Assembly (NCBI GenBank): GCA_963930775.1
Contig: OZ005693.1
Span: 7,996,006-8,060,005, forward strand
DNA from: Cliona cf. orientalis
Taxonomy: Eukaryota > Porifera > Demospongiae > Clionaida > Clionaidae
Reading direction: 5' to 3'
DNA length: 64,000 nt
In this document: positions 12,501 through 22,900 of the stretch, one piece after another
How the letters are laid out: each line of letters starts with the position of its first letter
Numbering within the stretch: the stretch's first letter is position 1
Notes under the pieces: generated by a model
Databases searched by the model: none
Told to the model about the DNA's origin: nothing
What the model saw: the letters and a program-made list of their open reading frames with translations, nothing else
Program-made: the position numbers and the translations under genes

Positions 12501-13356
12501 GTCAGGATTATAAACAACAAAGGAGATCGTATTTTGTGGTAGAAACCACCTCAAACGTAGAAAGGTACTTTTTTAGAGCAGCGCTGTGCCACTCTATTGC
12601 TGTTTAGTGACTTCCATGAATGTACATGTACATAAACTTAATGCAGAGACTACACTCTAGAGCCATTAGCAGAGAGTGCATAAGATGCGTGGTCAAACGC
12701 ACCCCAATTAAGATCTTGCTACTAGTTTGTTTGGCCATGGCCCCCTCTCATCATTGGCCTACCCTATGATCACCCATACCCCTCTGATAGCTGGCAATTT
12801 ACCTTTAAAAACATTCGGTTGCTAGGCAATGGCCAACAATGAATAGCATTATGCTTGATTCCTGGACGTTCACATTGTGCATGTCAACTAGTCCTGTCAT
12901 CATTCATTACCTTCAATGGCCGTCTGTATCTTCCTCTTTCTCTCAAGGATAGTTCTCTCCTGGTCCTCCACTGACTTGCGGTAGAGGTACTCTCGACGAA
13001 GACGAGCCTGACGCCGCAACTGGAGACACATACCGTATGTGAGTGTGATATACATGTACATGTACATGTACACATGTGTACAATGTGGTACAACATGTAT
13101 GTGTGTGATAAATTAAAGGGGGACGAGGGTATGCTTGACCGTGGGCATACATACACATATGTATGCGTAAGTGTAGGAGCTTGAGCTAGGGTGATGGGGT
13201 GAGTGTTTTTGTGTCACACTGTACTGGTATGTTGGTATGTGTATTTAATATGTGGTATGTGTCAGAAGGCTATGGCTATGGCTTCTGTACAGACATAAAA
13301 AATAGATAGTTTACCAAGATACTTAGTCATATCTCAAAAGGAGAATTTCTCACCAT
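583..13356 (-). CDS. IMP4: U3 snoRNP protein IMP4 (Brix domain), 3' end outside window
   Basis: Multi-exon gene reconstructed from protein similarity and splice sites. Exons (minus): 13356-13354 (ATG alone, followed by gtgaga), 13019-12911, 10487-10404, 3208-3093, 2376-2244, 1109-955, 677-583. Together they encode 231 residues; the family is about 290 long, so the C-terminus is missing to the left. Landmarks are the basic start [16 protein letters not shown], the PTEL segment, [55 protein letters not shown] and [17 protein letters not shown], all in IMP4 order. IMP4 acts in the nucleolus in the U3 snoRNP/SSU processome for 18S rRNA maturation. Every exon junction is phase-consistent. Two donors are GC rather than GT (after 10404 and after 3093). 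An alternative start at 13031 (MCLQ...) is possible, but the ATG-only first exon gives the expected N-terminus. A transglutaminase gene lies in intron 3. Confidence 0.93.
1110..2243. other. IMP4 intron 5 with simple repeats
   Basis: A 1.1 kb intron. It holds a 21-base G run at 1127-1147 close to the 3' splice site of exon 6, an AAT-rich stretch near 1250-1275, and TACATGTA-type repeats near 1585-1745 and 2100-2190. The open frames here are repeat translations (for example YMYMYM) and are not supported as genes. Confidence 0.6.
2815..3073. repeat. CA/ACATGTAC microsatellites in IMP4 intron 4
   Basis: Alternating ACACATGTACACACATGCACAC units run from about 2815 to 2935, and a second CA tract spans about 3040-3070. 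Open frames on both strands over this interval are low-complexity Cys/Val/His/Thr translations, not genes. Confidence 0.9.
3763..5883 (-). CDS. secreted transglutaminase, intronless, nested in IMP4 intron
   Basis: A single 706-residue open frame of the animal transglutaminase family, which forms Gln-Lys isopeptide crosslinks using Ca2+. The catalytic triad is visible: Cys286 in YAQCWVFA, His343 in [10 protein letters not shown] and Asp365 in [10 protein letters not shown]. The order is N-terminal beta-sandwich (about 45-165), catalytic core (about 185-470), then two C-terminal beta-barrel segments (about 500-690). Met1 is followed by Met19 (ATG 5829-5827), which begins a good signal peptide ([18 protein letters not shown]), so Met19 is the likelier start. 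RVRR at 172-175 is a furin-type site between the N-domain and the core. The C-terminus ends in a short hydrophobic run ([12 protein letters not shown]) after a small-residue region, compatible with a GPI anchor. Animal transglutaminases are often cytosolic or released without a signal peptide, so signal peptide plus tail suggests a cell-surface enzyme. No intron interrupts the frame. It is transcribed in the same direction as its host gene. Confidence 0.93.
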   Translation of the reverse strand: MITSISCQLSIRAEQATKMKRKIYAANFILCLFSVSLALEDKWDTISQHSYNLMKEENFNVHNTKLFRYRSGLHVRHGLDIHLAVKPHVHCNDPFRFRLIENGTAFTWIERPLLQGGEFHFYLHVNESIPVGQYTLTTTNPCSTEKEVIHLCDVNVMFNPWLTQRDISGDERVRRQATDTAFDDEYLKNNYGYIWTGRVAIPWNYAVGSEVVTDSKNRLTQLMSRTERSNQVQYSRALTRLISSNVLHGRWDGRYSDGVEPGQWVGSEEILERWLQSGRRVRYAQCWVFAAILTTMLRASGIPARTVTNYNSHHDRGLTDDQRSVLRQYDNIIQDDEATWNFHVWSEAWLARPDLGEPIDWNAVDATPQEPSPLAPNQPYRAGPAYVPYIQSDRRTANYDTYFILAEVNAAGICPITGMPLPSDVGYAVVTKLKGRQISVYNFANPEFLTSDYKIPSTSKRSSDNANPELPPPYTGCEREGGMRLNITPTNPMVGEDFTITVTEGNVPTEDTVIRMELRNYMGESLGIIRNFTGIRQLDIAEVDYLPFLRNTSIFRFSVGVYNSSGGFIFHDALRIRLEYDQLEVNATRVTNSDTITLTLTYTNPLSIPLTGVMVSVSGPFNEYMMMEQSDIPASGRFTTTISVQCGDNDDSDVMIPVSLDSGETQSVYGAGWSSCNDGSSNGGITLSEISSLQMMLFLLFVLGLY
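5877..6522. repeat. 85-bp direct duplication of transglutaminase 5' flank
   Basis: The segment starting gtgatcaagaactaggagg at 5877 (overlapping the 5' edge of the transglutaminase frame) recurs at about 6439-6522 with few changes, ending at tcttatattgt in both copies. The two copies are about 560 bp apart in direct orientation. This is either a small segmental duplication of the promoter-proximal region or the ends of an inserted element. Confidence 0.75.
6614..6803. mobile_element. MITE, TIR tactgtaaatcgcgaatattt
   Basis: A 190 bp non-autonomous element. The left end tactgtaaatcgcgaatat pairs with the right end atattcgcgatttatggta. The interior is AT-rich with cgcgaaaat-like words and no open frame. 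A roughly 30 bp host sequence (gtggttttgcctagcaacta and the following acttata) lies immediately on both sides (about 6585-6613 and 6818-6846), an unusually long flanking duplication. Confidence 0.8.
7635..7984. mobile_element. MITE, TIR tagtctcgtcccc
   Basis: A 350 bp element whose left end (tagtctcgtcccccgacccc, then an aaaagggtctg block) is the inverse of the right end (cagacccttttctcc ... ggggactagacta). No coding capacity. It belongs to the same broad type as the elements at 8113, 14253 and 17417, which also begin tagtctcg or tagcctcg. Confidence 0.8.
8113..8426. mobile_element. MITE, long TIR tagtctcgtgcccagcccctcc
   Basis: An element with terminal inverted repeats of about 75 bp: left tagtctcgtgcccagcccct through ggtcgcactaccgtgtcccc, right ggggacacggcagtgcgacc through aggggctgggcacgagacta. 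The interior is about 160 bp. The outer flanks (cactcgtgggataagcaatt on the left, gcttatcccactcgtgcttg on the right) are also inverted, so a second palindromic element probably encloses it (about 8085-8495). Confidence 0.85.
8771..8870. repeat. 100-bp palindrome
   Basis: A near-perfect hairpin. Arms of about 33 bp (actgagtattgtgtataatt continuing to gagcctga, and its complement ending caatactcagt) surround a loop of about 30 bases. Probably a small foldback transposon copy. Confidence 0.8.
10982..11458. mobile_element. MITE, TIR agtatagcgggaaattt
   Basis: A 477 bp element in IMP4 intron 2. The left end agtatagcgggaaattttt pairs with the right end aaatttcccgctatacggta. The interior carries another exact palindrome (about 11250-11287, agcctcgtacccagg / cctgggtacgaggct), a smaller foldback nested inside. 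Confidence 0.85.
11470..11912. mobile_element. MITE, TIR taccgtattgcctctaatt
   Basis: A 443 bp element lying 12 bp from the previous one. The left end taccgtattgcctctaattt pairs with the right end aattagaggtaatacggtat. Interior words taattatccggaca occur repeatedly. Short open frames inside are incidental. Confidence 0.85.
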
Positions 13357-13604
13357 TTTAACTTCACAGACGCAGAATGGCCAGTGGTTGTAACAGTAGC
13401 CAGATTAATAGTCTCCCGCGTAGACGTATATAGCCAGCCAGATCAAATTGCAAAACACGTGCTCAAAAATTATAAATTAGTTTGACGAAACTTTACCAGA
13501 AATGTTCGATACATAAACGCAATGCGGAGTGGTCCGTACCAGAGGGTAGTACCTATTCTGAAGTCTAACCCAATAAATTATTGTCTTGTCAGAAACATAG
13601 TGCC
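13357..13604. promoter_or_regulatory. putative shared promoter IMP4 / TK1
   Basis: The IMP4 start codon (minus) and the TK1 start codon (plus) point away from each other with 248 bp between them. Both 5' UTRs and the promoters must fit here, unless further upstream exons exist. I see no convincing TATA box. The interval has a cgcgtagacg-type CpG patch near 13418-13428. This is inferred from geometry only. Confidence 0.5.
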
Positions 13605-16600
13605 ATGGAGCTGCGGATCTATCGGTTTCTCTCCATCATCTGTCTCCTGCTCTTTTCGCGAGGATTGGCGCAAGGAAGTACAGGTATACAGACTAGCTTG
13701 CATAAATTCAAATTGCGCTCAAAATTTTGTGTCCGGGTATCTGAGTCAACCCTTAGGCTAGCTGGCTTGTCAATAAATTTATGGAAACATAAAAAAAAAT
13801 TATATTGACTTTATGTTACAAATTATGTAGTGAACCTTGACTATGGTGGACCTATTAATATTTATATGTTCCCAATCCCAAATCAACTTGAGAGCATTCT
13901 TGCATCTACCACTGAGTCTATACCTGGCTTGGGGAATCACTTATCGGATTTGTGCCAAGTCATGCATGATTGTCATTAGCTATAGGGTTAGTATGCAAAG
14001 TGGCCATTCAAGTTGCAGCATTGTTCGCTCACTTCCATGTTCATTTATGCTGGACAATTGCATAAGGCCATATACAGTACGGCCAGAGTGCATGTGGTCT
14101 AGCCGGAGTGCATGTGATGTGAGGAGTGTGTGGAGGGTTTTCAGGGAATATCTACGATGATTGTGAGGGTGAGTACATCTGTTGTCAGCTGCTATTGTCC
14201 ATAACAATCTGTTCTGCATTGTACACAAATAATGCAAATTTTGTGTGCAATATATAGCCTCGTCCCCAGGCCCTCTCTCGACCTCCCAGCTTTTAATGTT
14301 GCACGCGCCTTTTGCATGCAACATGCACTCAGAAAAGCTGGGAGATTGAGAGAGGGCTTGGGGACGAGGCTAAGCTATATATAATACTGTTCTGAAAGAA
14401 GGATACATTTACGGGCAGGTTATGTTCTTCAATGCATACATTGTACATGTAATTATGTAACATCTAAACAGTCAATTACAAGACCATGCGGATTTTTTTA
14501 CCACCACAAATAACTAAACAGTAAATTTCGATATTGTCTTATCATAGGTAGTGGTACTCAAGCTCTTCCCGAAAATCAACCACCGCCATCAACATTTGAC
14601 ACTACATCATTTGCCATAGCGTTTCCTGTGGCCCATATTCCACTGTTTGCTGGCATTGCCGTGGCTGTAGTAATTGGAGTCTACTGCTGCTACAGACGAA
14701 AAAAGCGAAACAAAGCAGACCTTGCCAAAATTGCCGATAAGGGAGGTCTGATAGTTCTCGATGACCAGCTACTTCGGGCCAAGGAGGAAGGAAGGCTCAC
14801 TGTCAATGTCTCTATTCTGGAAAATGGACAGGTCTGTGTTCTACCATAGATTACTTTACCTATTAATTTTTTCCATAATAGTATCCCATAGCCAGAGTGT
14901 ACGTGACAGGCAAAGTGTGTATGTGTATACTGGTACACATGTGTGACTGTGAGTGTGAATATATAAAGAGACTGTTGTTTTTGTAACACCAAAAGCAGAC
15001 GGTAGTCTACAATCACTGGACTGGAATGGTGGACTGGAACGGTGGACTGGAATGGTGGAATCACAAATTTAGCAAAAAATGGGGTCAAAAGGTCACATTT
15101 GGAGTCTCATAAGCCCTGGCTTTCGCCTTTCAAAATTAATTGAACTCAGCTGGTAGCTACGTTCATTCATAGACAATGCTTCACTGAAGTGATTCAGAAT
15201 ATTCGGCGAACACCTGGATCATTGACTCTTAATGAGTAGCCAGGTAGCTACCATGCTGCGTGTCATATTATTTTCTTGCTGTACCTTATGATACTAAGGG
15301 CTATAAGCCCTTGATAATACCAGTAGCTACTTCATTCCGCTAGCTTATAACCATACAGCAGCTAGCTACCAATGACTTCAACAAGATACTAGTCACGTAG
15401 TGGACTATTGTTGGAGTTGCTAGTTAATGAATGTGAAAACATGCGGTCGAACTACACAGTTTGACTGAGGCATTGTTTGACATTTGTGCATAAACCTAAT
15501 CAAAATCGGGGAAGAATATCAGTCACTCTGCTAGTGCTAGTCTCTATCAAATCTGAGTACAGCAGTATTATAAGTTTGAGCCTGAGATTTCATAATGTTT
15601 GTCAGCAGATAACTATGACAATGTATAGCTATAGGCTATAGCTCTAGCTACTATTAGTGTCCTGGACCAACGTATCTACATAAATGCTGGTAGCTATAGT
15701 GCCCACGACAGGACCAAGACCATAATAATATTATTCAAGTTGATATAGATTCAGACACAATGCCAGATAGCTGCAGACATTCAGAATTGCTACTGGCACA
15801 CCTCCAGCAGCTAATGCAGAATGTAGCTTACTATCATTCAAGCTATCAATGATTATACCCATACTTCATAACCTTCTAACCTCATTTTGCCAAATTTGCG
15901 ATTCCACCATTCCATTCCACCATTCCAGTCCACCGTTCCAGTCCAGTGATTGTAGACTACCAAAGCAGACATTGGGCCACAATAATATGACCACAATATT
16001 ATTCAAATTTACTGTTAGCCTATAGCGATAGGTACATGTATTGGAAAGTGGAGTCTCCTTTGTTGCATTGGGCCCTCAGGTGTGTTAAGGACCGGGACCA
16101 GCACTAAAACAGTGATAAGTCCCTTGTATACAAGGCCTTAGATCTCCACTTGTGAGCATGTCAGAGACATGAAACAAACTCCACATGAATGTTAATCTTT
16201 TACCACATCAAAGGCGCTTACTAATTAACCACGCCCACCATCACCTTGGAGGGCGTGGCTGATCTCGTACGTGCATTATTACAGCATTAAAGCCAAAATC
16301 CGGAGAACAAGCGCCCTTGCTAGCATCATGGTAGGGCATTCATAAGAATCTACACATCCTAATCTACAATATTGCCCCTGTGCTTTTTGTAAGCTGTCTT
16401 AGTTTAGGCGCTATAGCCTAAAATATGATTTTTTTGCCATCCGCCCAACTACAAAAGCTTACCTCACGGCCGTCCTGTCGAATTTTTCAAAAATGCCAAA
16501 GGACAGATTACTTCAGGTAGGTACAAACAAACTGTAGAAAACGTTAAGCGAGGCATCAGGGGCTTCTTTGTTCTCCGATCGAGCCACCCTACTAGGTTGC

Positions 16601-16903
16601 CTATACTTTGTACAGGAATGGGTGTGGCAGGGTCACGTGACCAGGCAGGTGGCTGATCGAGCAGACCGCTGAAACAGCGTAGTTTGAAGCCTTTTTCGAT
16701 CCTTTTGGCGTCTTATACGCTCTATTTCACATATAGTCCACGTATTCTGCCTTAGAATTTATGTTAGAGGTCCTCTTGGCCGGCTTTACCACTGACGTTG
16801 GCCACGCCCACCAATTATTGCACGCGCGTGCGCGGTCCCAGCCCTTAATTCACCTGAGCCATCTTTTTACTTTCTAAACTATTCTCAGATCTTCTTAGTT
16901 CAT

Positions 16904-16944
<41 letters not shown>

Positions 16945-19900
16945 TGTGAGCAATATATAATAATTGCATATAGCCTTGTCCTAGGCCCAATGCTGTAAGT
17001 AAAGAGAGGAGGGCCTGGGGATGATGCAATACACTAGTATGTTATAATACTTATTACCGTATGCCTATTATTATGTACATGGATATTATGACTAAAGCAT
17101 TGAATGATAATATTATTTGCACATACAGCCTTCAAAAGCGAATGATTACTCCAAACAAAATCAACAGAAGAATGGTAGCATAACGACAGTCAACAGCCAA
17201 TCCTCTCCGGATAAGGTAAGCCGTTTAGTCTTAATTTTCACTCAGTGATGGATACTCTATTTGTTTTACATCCTTAATTACCCGACCACCTGATGGGTGG
17301 GTCAGATTAAATTCATGATTAATACATACATGTAGCACTGTAGCATAGTCATAATACTATCTCGGTGCAGTTCCTAAGAACTTTCAGGATGCGTGTATAG
17401 TCACGAAGTACATGTATAGTCTCATACTCAGCCCCTTCTACACACATCATGCCCGCAAAATTGAGAAATGGCTCTGGAAATCGTGCACATCCGACTGGTC
17501 TTCGTTTAGGAATATCCCGGCACCAATCCGATAACAGCATGTGGCACATGACAACTCAAGAATGTACGGAGTGTAATTATAATTCTCAGTGCTAGTAGCA
17601 TTCATAGCCACAATGCACGCACGCCGCATGTTGACCAAAAATATCCAATTATTGACTAAATCCTGAATGCGTCGTGCATTCCACTGGGACATCCCAGACC
17701 CTTTCTTACAGGGCCAATGCACGTACGTAGAAGGGGCTGGACATGAGACGAATTAGCGTTGCACCATGGTGTGCATGTCGCATAAATTGCCAGCTGGTGA
17801 TATTTGAATACCCTTTCCTCCTTGTAATAGCTAGCCACTCGATCCTCTCCTGATTGTGCTAGATCATAAGTGTCTTTCATAACAATATCTGGTGAAAATG
17901 AAACCCTACCTTTACTTCAGCAAAGAATTAAAGATTTCCTTCACAGCCAAACTGCATTGTTAGTGTAACCCTTTTGACTAGACCCTTTGTTTCTCTCTTT
18001 TGCATTAGGAGGGGTTGGTGCGCAAAACTAGCACACATGTACACGTACATGTACTAGTGTTATAGACATACCATTGCACGCATATAATTGCAGAAATCGC
18101 ATATCAAAACTCAAGAGCTTCCCCCAGTCCCTGATGCCACCAACCCCCTCTCACTCACTAAAGATGACTACTCAACACTTGAGGATCCCGATAATAGTAC
18201 CACCAAAAACCACGACGTCAAAATCACCCAGGATGAGATTTCATCAGATGGGTACACCCTACTCGCTAAGGAAGGTGACGAACCTGGCAATACCGGTTAT
18301 GATACAGCCTATTCCCACTACGAGATGAGTGGCGATCCTGCGTTGGGAGGTAGCGGTGGGAGAAAGATGGCTGACGATGATGATCACGATTATGAAGAGC
18401 CCTACTGGGAGCCAGCCACCATGGAGGAGGAACTAATGGACCAGCTAGCAAAGCTCAACGTGCCTGTGATCCCGGTCAAAAATATTGAGTGAGTGATACG
18501 TACATGTAGGTGCATGTCCACCATAATGAAACATGCGTTACATGCATGTATGTCACATGCACAATATGCGTATGTATATTTATTATGGCATTATGCCACT
18601 GCCGTTGTACACTAGGTTTAATATTATTCTTCGCCTAATAACTTCATCTCTTGTTTTCACATACATTGTGCTATAGGACGGTTTTGATTGTGTAGTTTAA
18701 TGGTTGTGTTTCTGGCTGCTGATTGCGAGTCTAATACCGTACCCTCGCGAAAGAGGGCCCATGGGCGGTGCACCTTACATTGGGCCAGGATTGGGGGATG
18801 GGCTGATATTCGAGGTATCAGTATCGTGTTTATAGACCCATTGCACGTACAAGAAAAATCCGTAAAACTCCGTAAATTGTCCTCCAACGGCCGCCATGTT
18901 GGAGTACAAGCGTCTATGTAAACTTGTACTAGCAAGCGCTAAATGGTGCTATTGCTCTATCGATGTGCCTGGACGCCAAACAATTAACTGATATTTCAAA
19001 GCACGCTGTGGTTAGTATAACATACTGCAACCATGAGAAAAACGGATGCTTACCTTCTTTGCAAACGAGCGGCAAGGACAGCCTCTGTACATTTTTGCCA
19101 TAGAAAATGGCTCCAGTTGTCCTCCAGGGCGGCCCACTGCGCGCGCCCCGTGACGTCACGTGCAATGGGTCTATATGCAAAAGAGCGCCCAGGTAAGTTA
19201 CCCACGCTAGCTTTAGGCTTAGTTTTACGGCTGTTTAGCATGTTACTTATCGATATTACATAGACTATTCGAAGTTCAGTCCTCATAAACCAGCCATTTT
19301 GAGCTGCGTTTTCAACTGGCTGCTGATTGCGAGTCTAATACCGTACCCTCGCGAAAGAGGGCCCATGGGCGGTGCACCTTACATTGGGCCAGGATTGGGG
19401 GATGGGCCGATATTCAAGGTATCAGTATCGCGTTTATACGCGAAAGAGTGCCCAGGTAAGTTACCCACGCTAGCTTCATAATTTGAATAGTAGCAGTGGC
19501 TACTATTGATTTTAGCTTTATTCAAGCACGGTTACCAATCCAGAGCAAGGGCACATAGGTGCATATTCGAGTAAACACTAGACCTCAGCAGGAAATTGAG
19601 CCCAAAGTGGGGGGTGGGCCGATATTCCATAGTGGGCCCTCTTTCGCGAGGGTGCGGTAATTGTCACAGTAGAGTATTATTGAAACCTCACAAATAGTAC
19701 AGTGTAATGTCATGCAGGCTCATTATGGTTGCCACTTACATCATAATTTGTCATATTATATCACCTTCGTACCTCCATTCCTAGGTACACAGAACTCCAA
19801 ATATTTAATCTTTCCTATTGCTTTCCTGTCATGTGGTTAATTATTACATGTAGCTCAGATAATGAATTGTCCAATAATGTGACAACAAATTACTTGAATA

Positions 19901-22900
19901 CTTTATCTCCTAGTTTTGAAAATGATCTCTACTAGCTGATATGTGTTATCTCATAGCTGTATGTGTCTCTAGTGTGCAGCTAGCTATTAAATTTTGCTCT
20001 TGGACTATTTCACAATCATGCTGTGTATACCGACTGTGTACGTACTAGCTAATACAGCATACTGGATTCCATATAGGGGAGGTACATACTACGATGGGTA
20101 TTGTCATTAATGTTTGTTGACCACTTACAAGGACTTCTAATTGTTAGCCTGTATTGACTGGCCATACCTAACAATTATAAAGCAATAATACCATGCAAAG
20201 CCATCAGCGCATTGGTTTGCATGCTAAAGCCAGCAACAGTTATCCCTGTGATGCATGCATCAAGGGCTTATAATCTGAATTCTCATGCATGGGTGGATAC
20301 CCTGAGATAATATTATTCGTATGCCTTTTTTATGGTTCCTTACCTTAAAATTAGTATGAAGTAGCCCTACCTTAGCTACACTCATAATACTGCTGTACGT
20401 TAATTAAAATAAATATGAAGTAGCCCTATACCTTAGCACTACTGGAATGTTATTAGTCAAGCTATTATGTAATAAATTCATTTGTATATCGGGCTATCAT
20501 TATTTGATTGCATGCACACACAGTCGAAACTGCAGTGCATGCAGTGGTCATGGCCAGCTACCTCCTACCTTAGCTAGTGTATAAAGTAGTCACCCACCTC
20601 CTTTGTATAAGGTCCAAGAGGCAAAACTTGATGCATTGCACACCTTTTAAAGATAGCCACCTCTCTGTTTACAGCTAGCCTCTGATTTGTGATCCATACC
20701 TAGGTGACCATTGTAGTCAATTATTATAAATTTAATGACTCAACACTATGGTGGCTTCTGTGTACCAAGGGCCATGTGTCTGGTGGTTAAACTGAAACTG
20801 CTGATGGTGCCCAATCCCATGTCTGGTATGGAGCAGTCAAAGTGTCTTAAAATAAACCACCTATGCAATAGTGTAAACAAGGGAGTGCCCGAGCTGTGGG
20901 GGTGGTGGTCTTATAGCTACCTAGCCCCTTTCAATGAGAGGGACTCCCTATTGTACATGCATGGCTTGGATAAGGAAGTCCTAAAAGGATGAGTAGTGAT
21001 AGAAATAAAATTTAGAGTATCCAGTACATTTACTGTTGATTTTATACTTCATATATTATTATTGTGTCCTGATCTATTCTTAATGCTTGTACATGTACAT
21101 ATTATGTACAGGCACAAGATTTAGTGGTCATCTAACATTATCTGTACACCTTATCAAAACATAAGAGTCCTGATCTTTCTGTAAGCGAGCTCCTTTCAGT
21201 ATCAATTTCAGAGCTTATTTGCAGTAGCAAAATACACATCAACACCAAATCAAGTCTGAATAGAATTTAATAGTGGATAGCACTCCAAATACTAGAGCTC
21301 TGAAGAGCACACCCCGTGGGCTCTGTAGCCACTGTAGCGCAGTATTGCAACACAGAGCTGTTTTATGACTTGACGACCCTTTCCAACACTGAACTTGAGC
21401 ATGTGCAGTCACAGGCATGCTGAACAGAAAATGCATGATTTGTAGCACTAGTAAGCCTTTTGAGCAATTTGAAGCATGTACAAACCAGTTTTTCACCGAT
21501 ATCTACCGATTGGTTATGCTTATAGTACACACAGATGCCTAGAATGCGAGATCTCGTGCCGACAACGACAACTACAATAATAGACATACAAACCGATTGC
21601 TTTATATACCCCTTGCGCATGCGCACAGGGTAGTTATATTACCATGCATGACAGTCTGAATATCAACAGTTATGATTGTATAAGTTCCTCCTAGTAGACA
21701 CCATGCCGTGGCACCAAATCTTTTGTTTTCTCATCTACTGCTGATTTATAATAAATCCTTGAAGCAAGTTGGTGGTTGGCAACTACCATATAGCCGGAAA
21801 ATTTGGCGGGGAATTAAATTTGGCGGTTTGGCGATCTATTATTACAACCGCCAAATTAAAATCCGCCAAAATTTCCTACTCTCATATATACGTATGGCGA
21901 TCCCGTACCGAACCGCCAAATTTAAATCCGCCAATATTCTTTCAATAGCGATTTTGGGCTCAACCGCCAAATTTAATGCCCGCCAATATTTCCGGCTATA
22001 CGGTGTGCAATTACCAATACAACTATGCGATATAAATAATAATATTAAATCTCTTATTTCAAAGATTTTAGTGTATGTTAAGCAATATCTCCCATAGAAT
22101 GTTGCGATTACATGCACGTATTCTGGGCAGATTATGTATATTACAGACAGCACTCCAAGTGAGTGTTGCTATGGCATTAGTGCCGAGTGTTTGCAGTTTA
22201 ATGCTCTGGTTGTGAGTTATGATAGCCAACTTTATCATCATGACATACAGGATCAAGACACACCTGGGCAGTGGTCAGTTTGGAACAGTGTGCAGTGGCA
22301 TATGGAAGAAGGGTGAGTCAGACTATGAGGTTGACGATCTTCAAGAGGTGGCAGTCAAGTCCATGAAGCCAGGAGCCAAGGAAGAGGAGAGAACCAAGTT
22401 CCTGCAAGAGGCAGCCATCATGGGACAGTTCAGAAATCCTTACATTCTTCGGATTCTTGGCTACATGAAAGGAGATCCTGTAAGCTATTCGTATTTCTAG
22501 CGTACTATGATCCGTTCATTTTCGTCTTAAGCACCTCAAGTTGAGGGGGTTGCTATTCTATTTCAACTATTTAGTACTATAACAACGTCAATGCATGGCT
22601 CCCTTATTATTATGGCTATTGAAGACGTAATAACTGTTATTCATGAGTTCTGTATACCGTATGGTTTCCGTGATTTACATGACCAAATATTGAATCAGAT
22701 ATATACTTAGTTATTTGCCATGGCAGTGAAATTTAACATTCCTTGTCCGTAATAATTAATTTTATAGTTGAAGATTGTGGTTGAATTGATGAGAAAGGGA
22801 GATCTCCGCCAGCACCTCATCTCACTGAGACCACAAAGGTAAGTTACTCTCTACACAGACTGTCACATAGCTATGTATTAACAATAATTATGAACTTCAT

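Noticed and set aside
12884..13158. Two minus-strand frames of 71 and 90 residues
   Set aside because: Part of the sequence is IMP4 exon 2 (13019-12911) read in another frame or extended into repeats.
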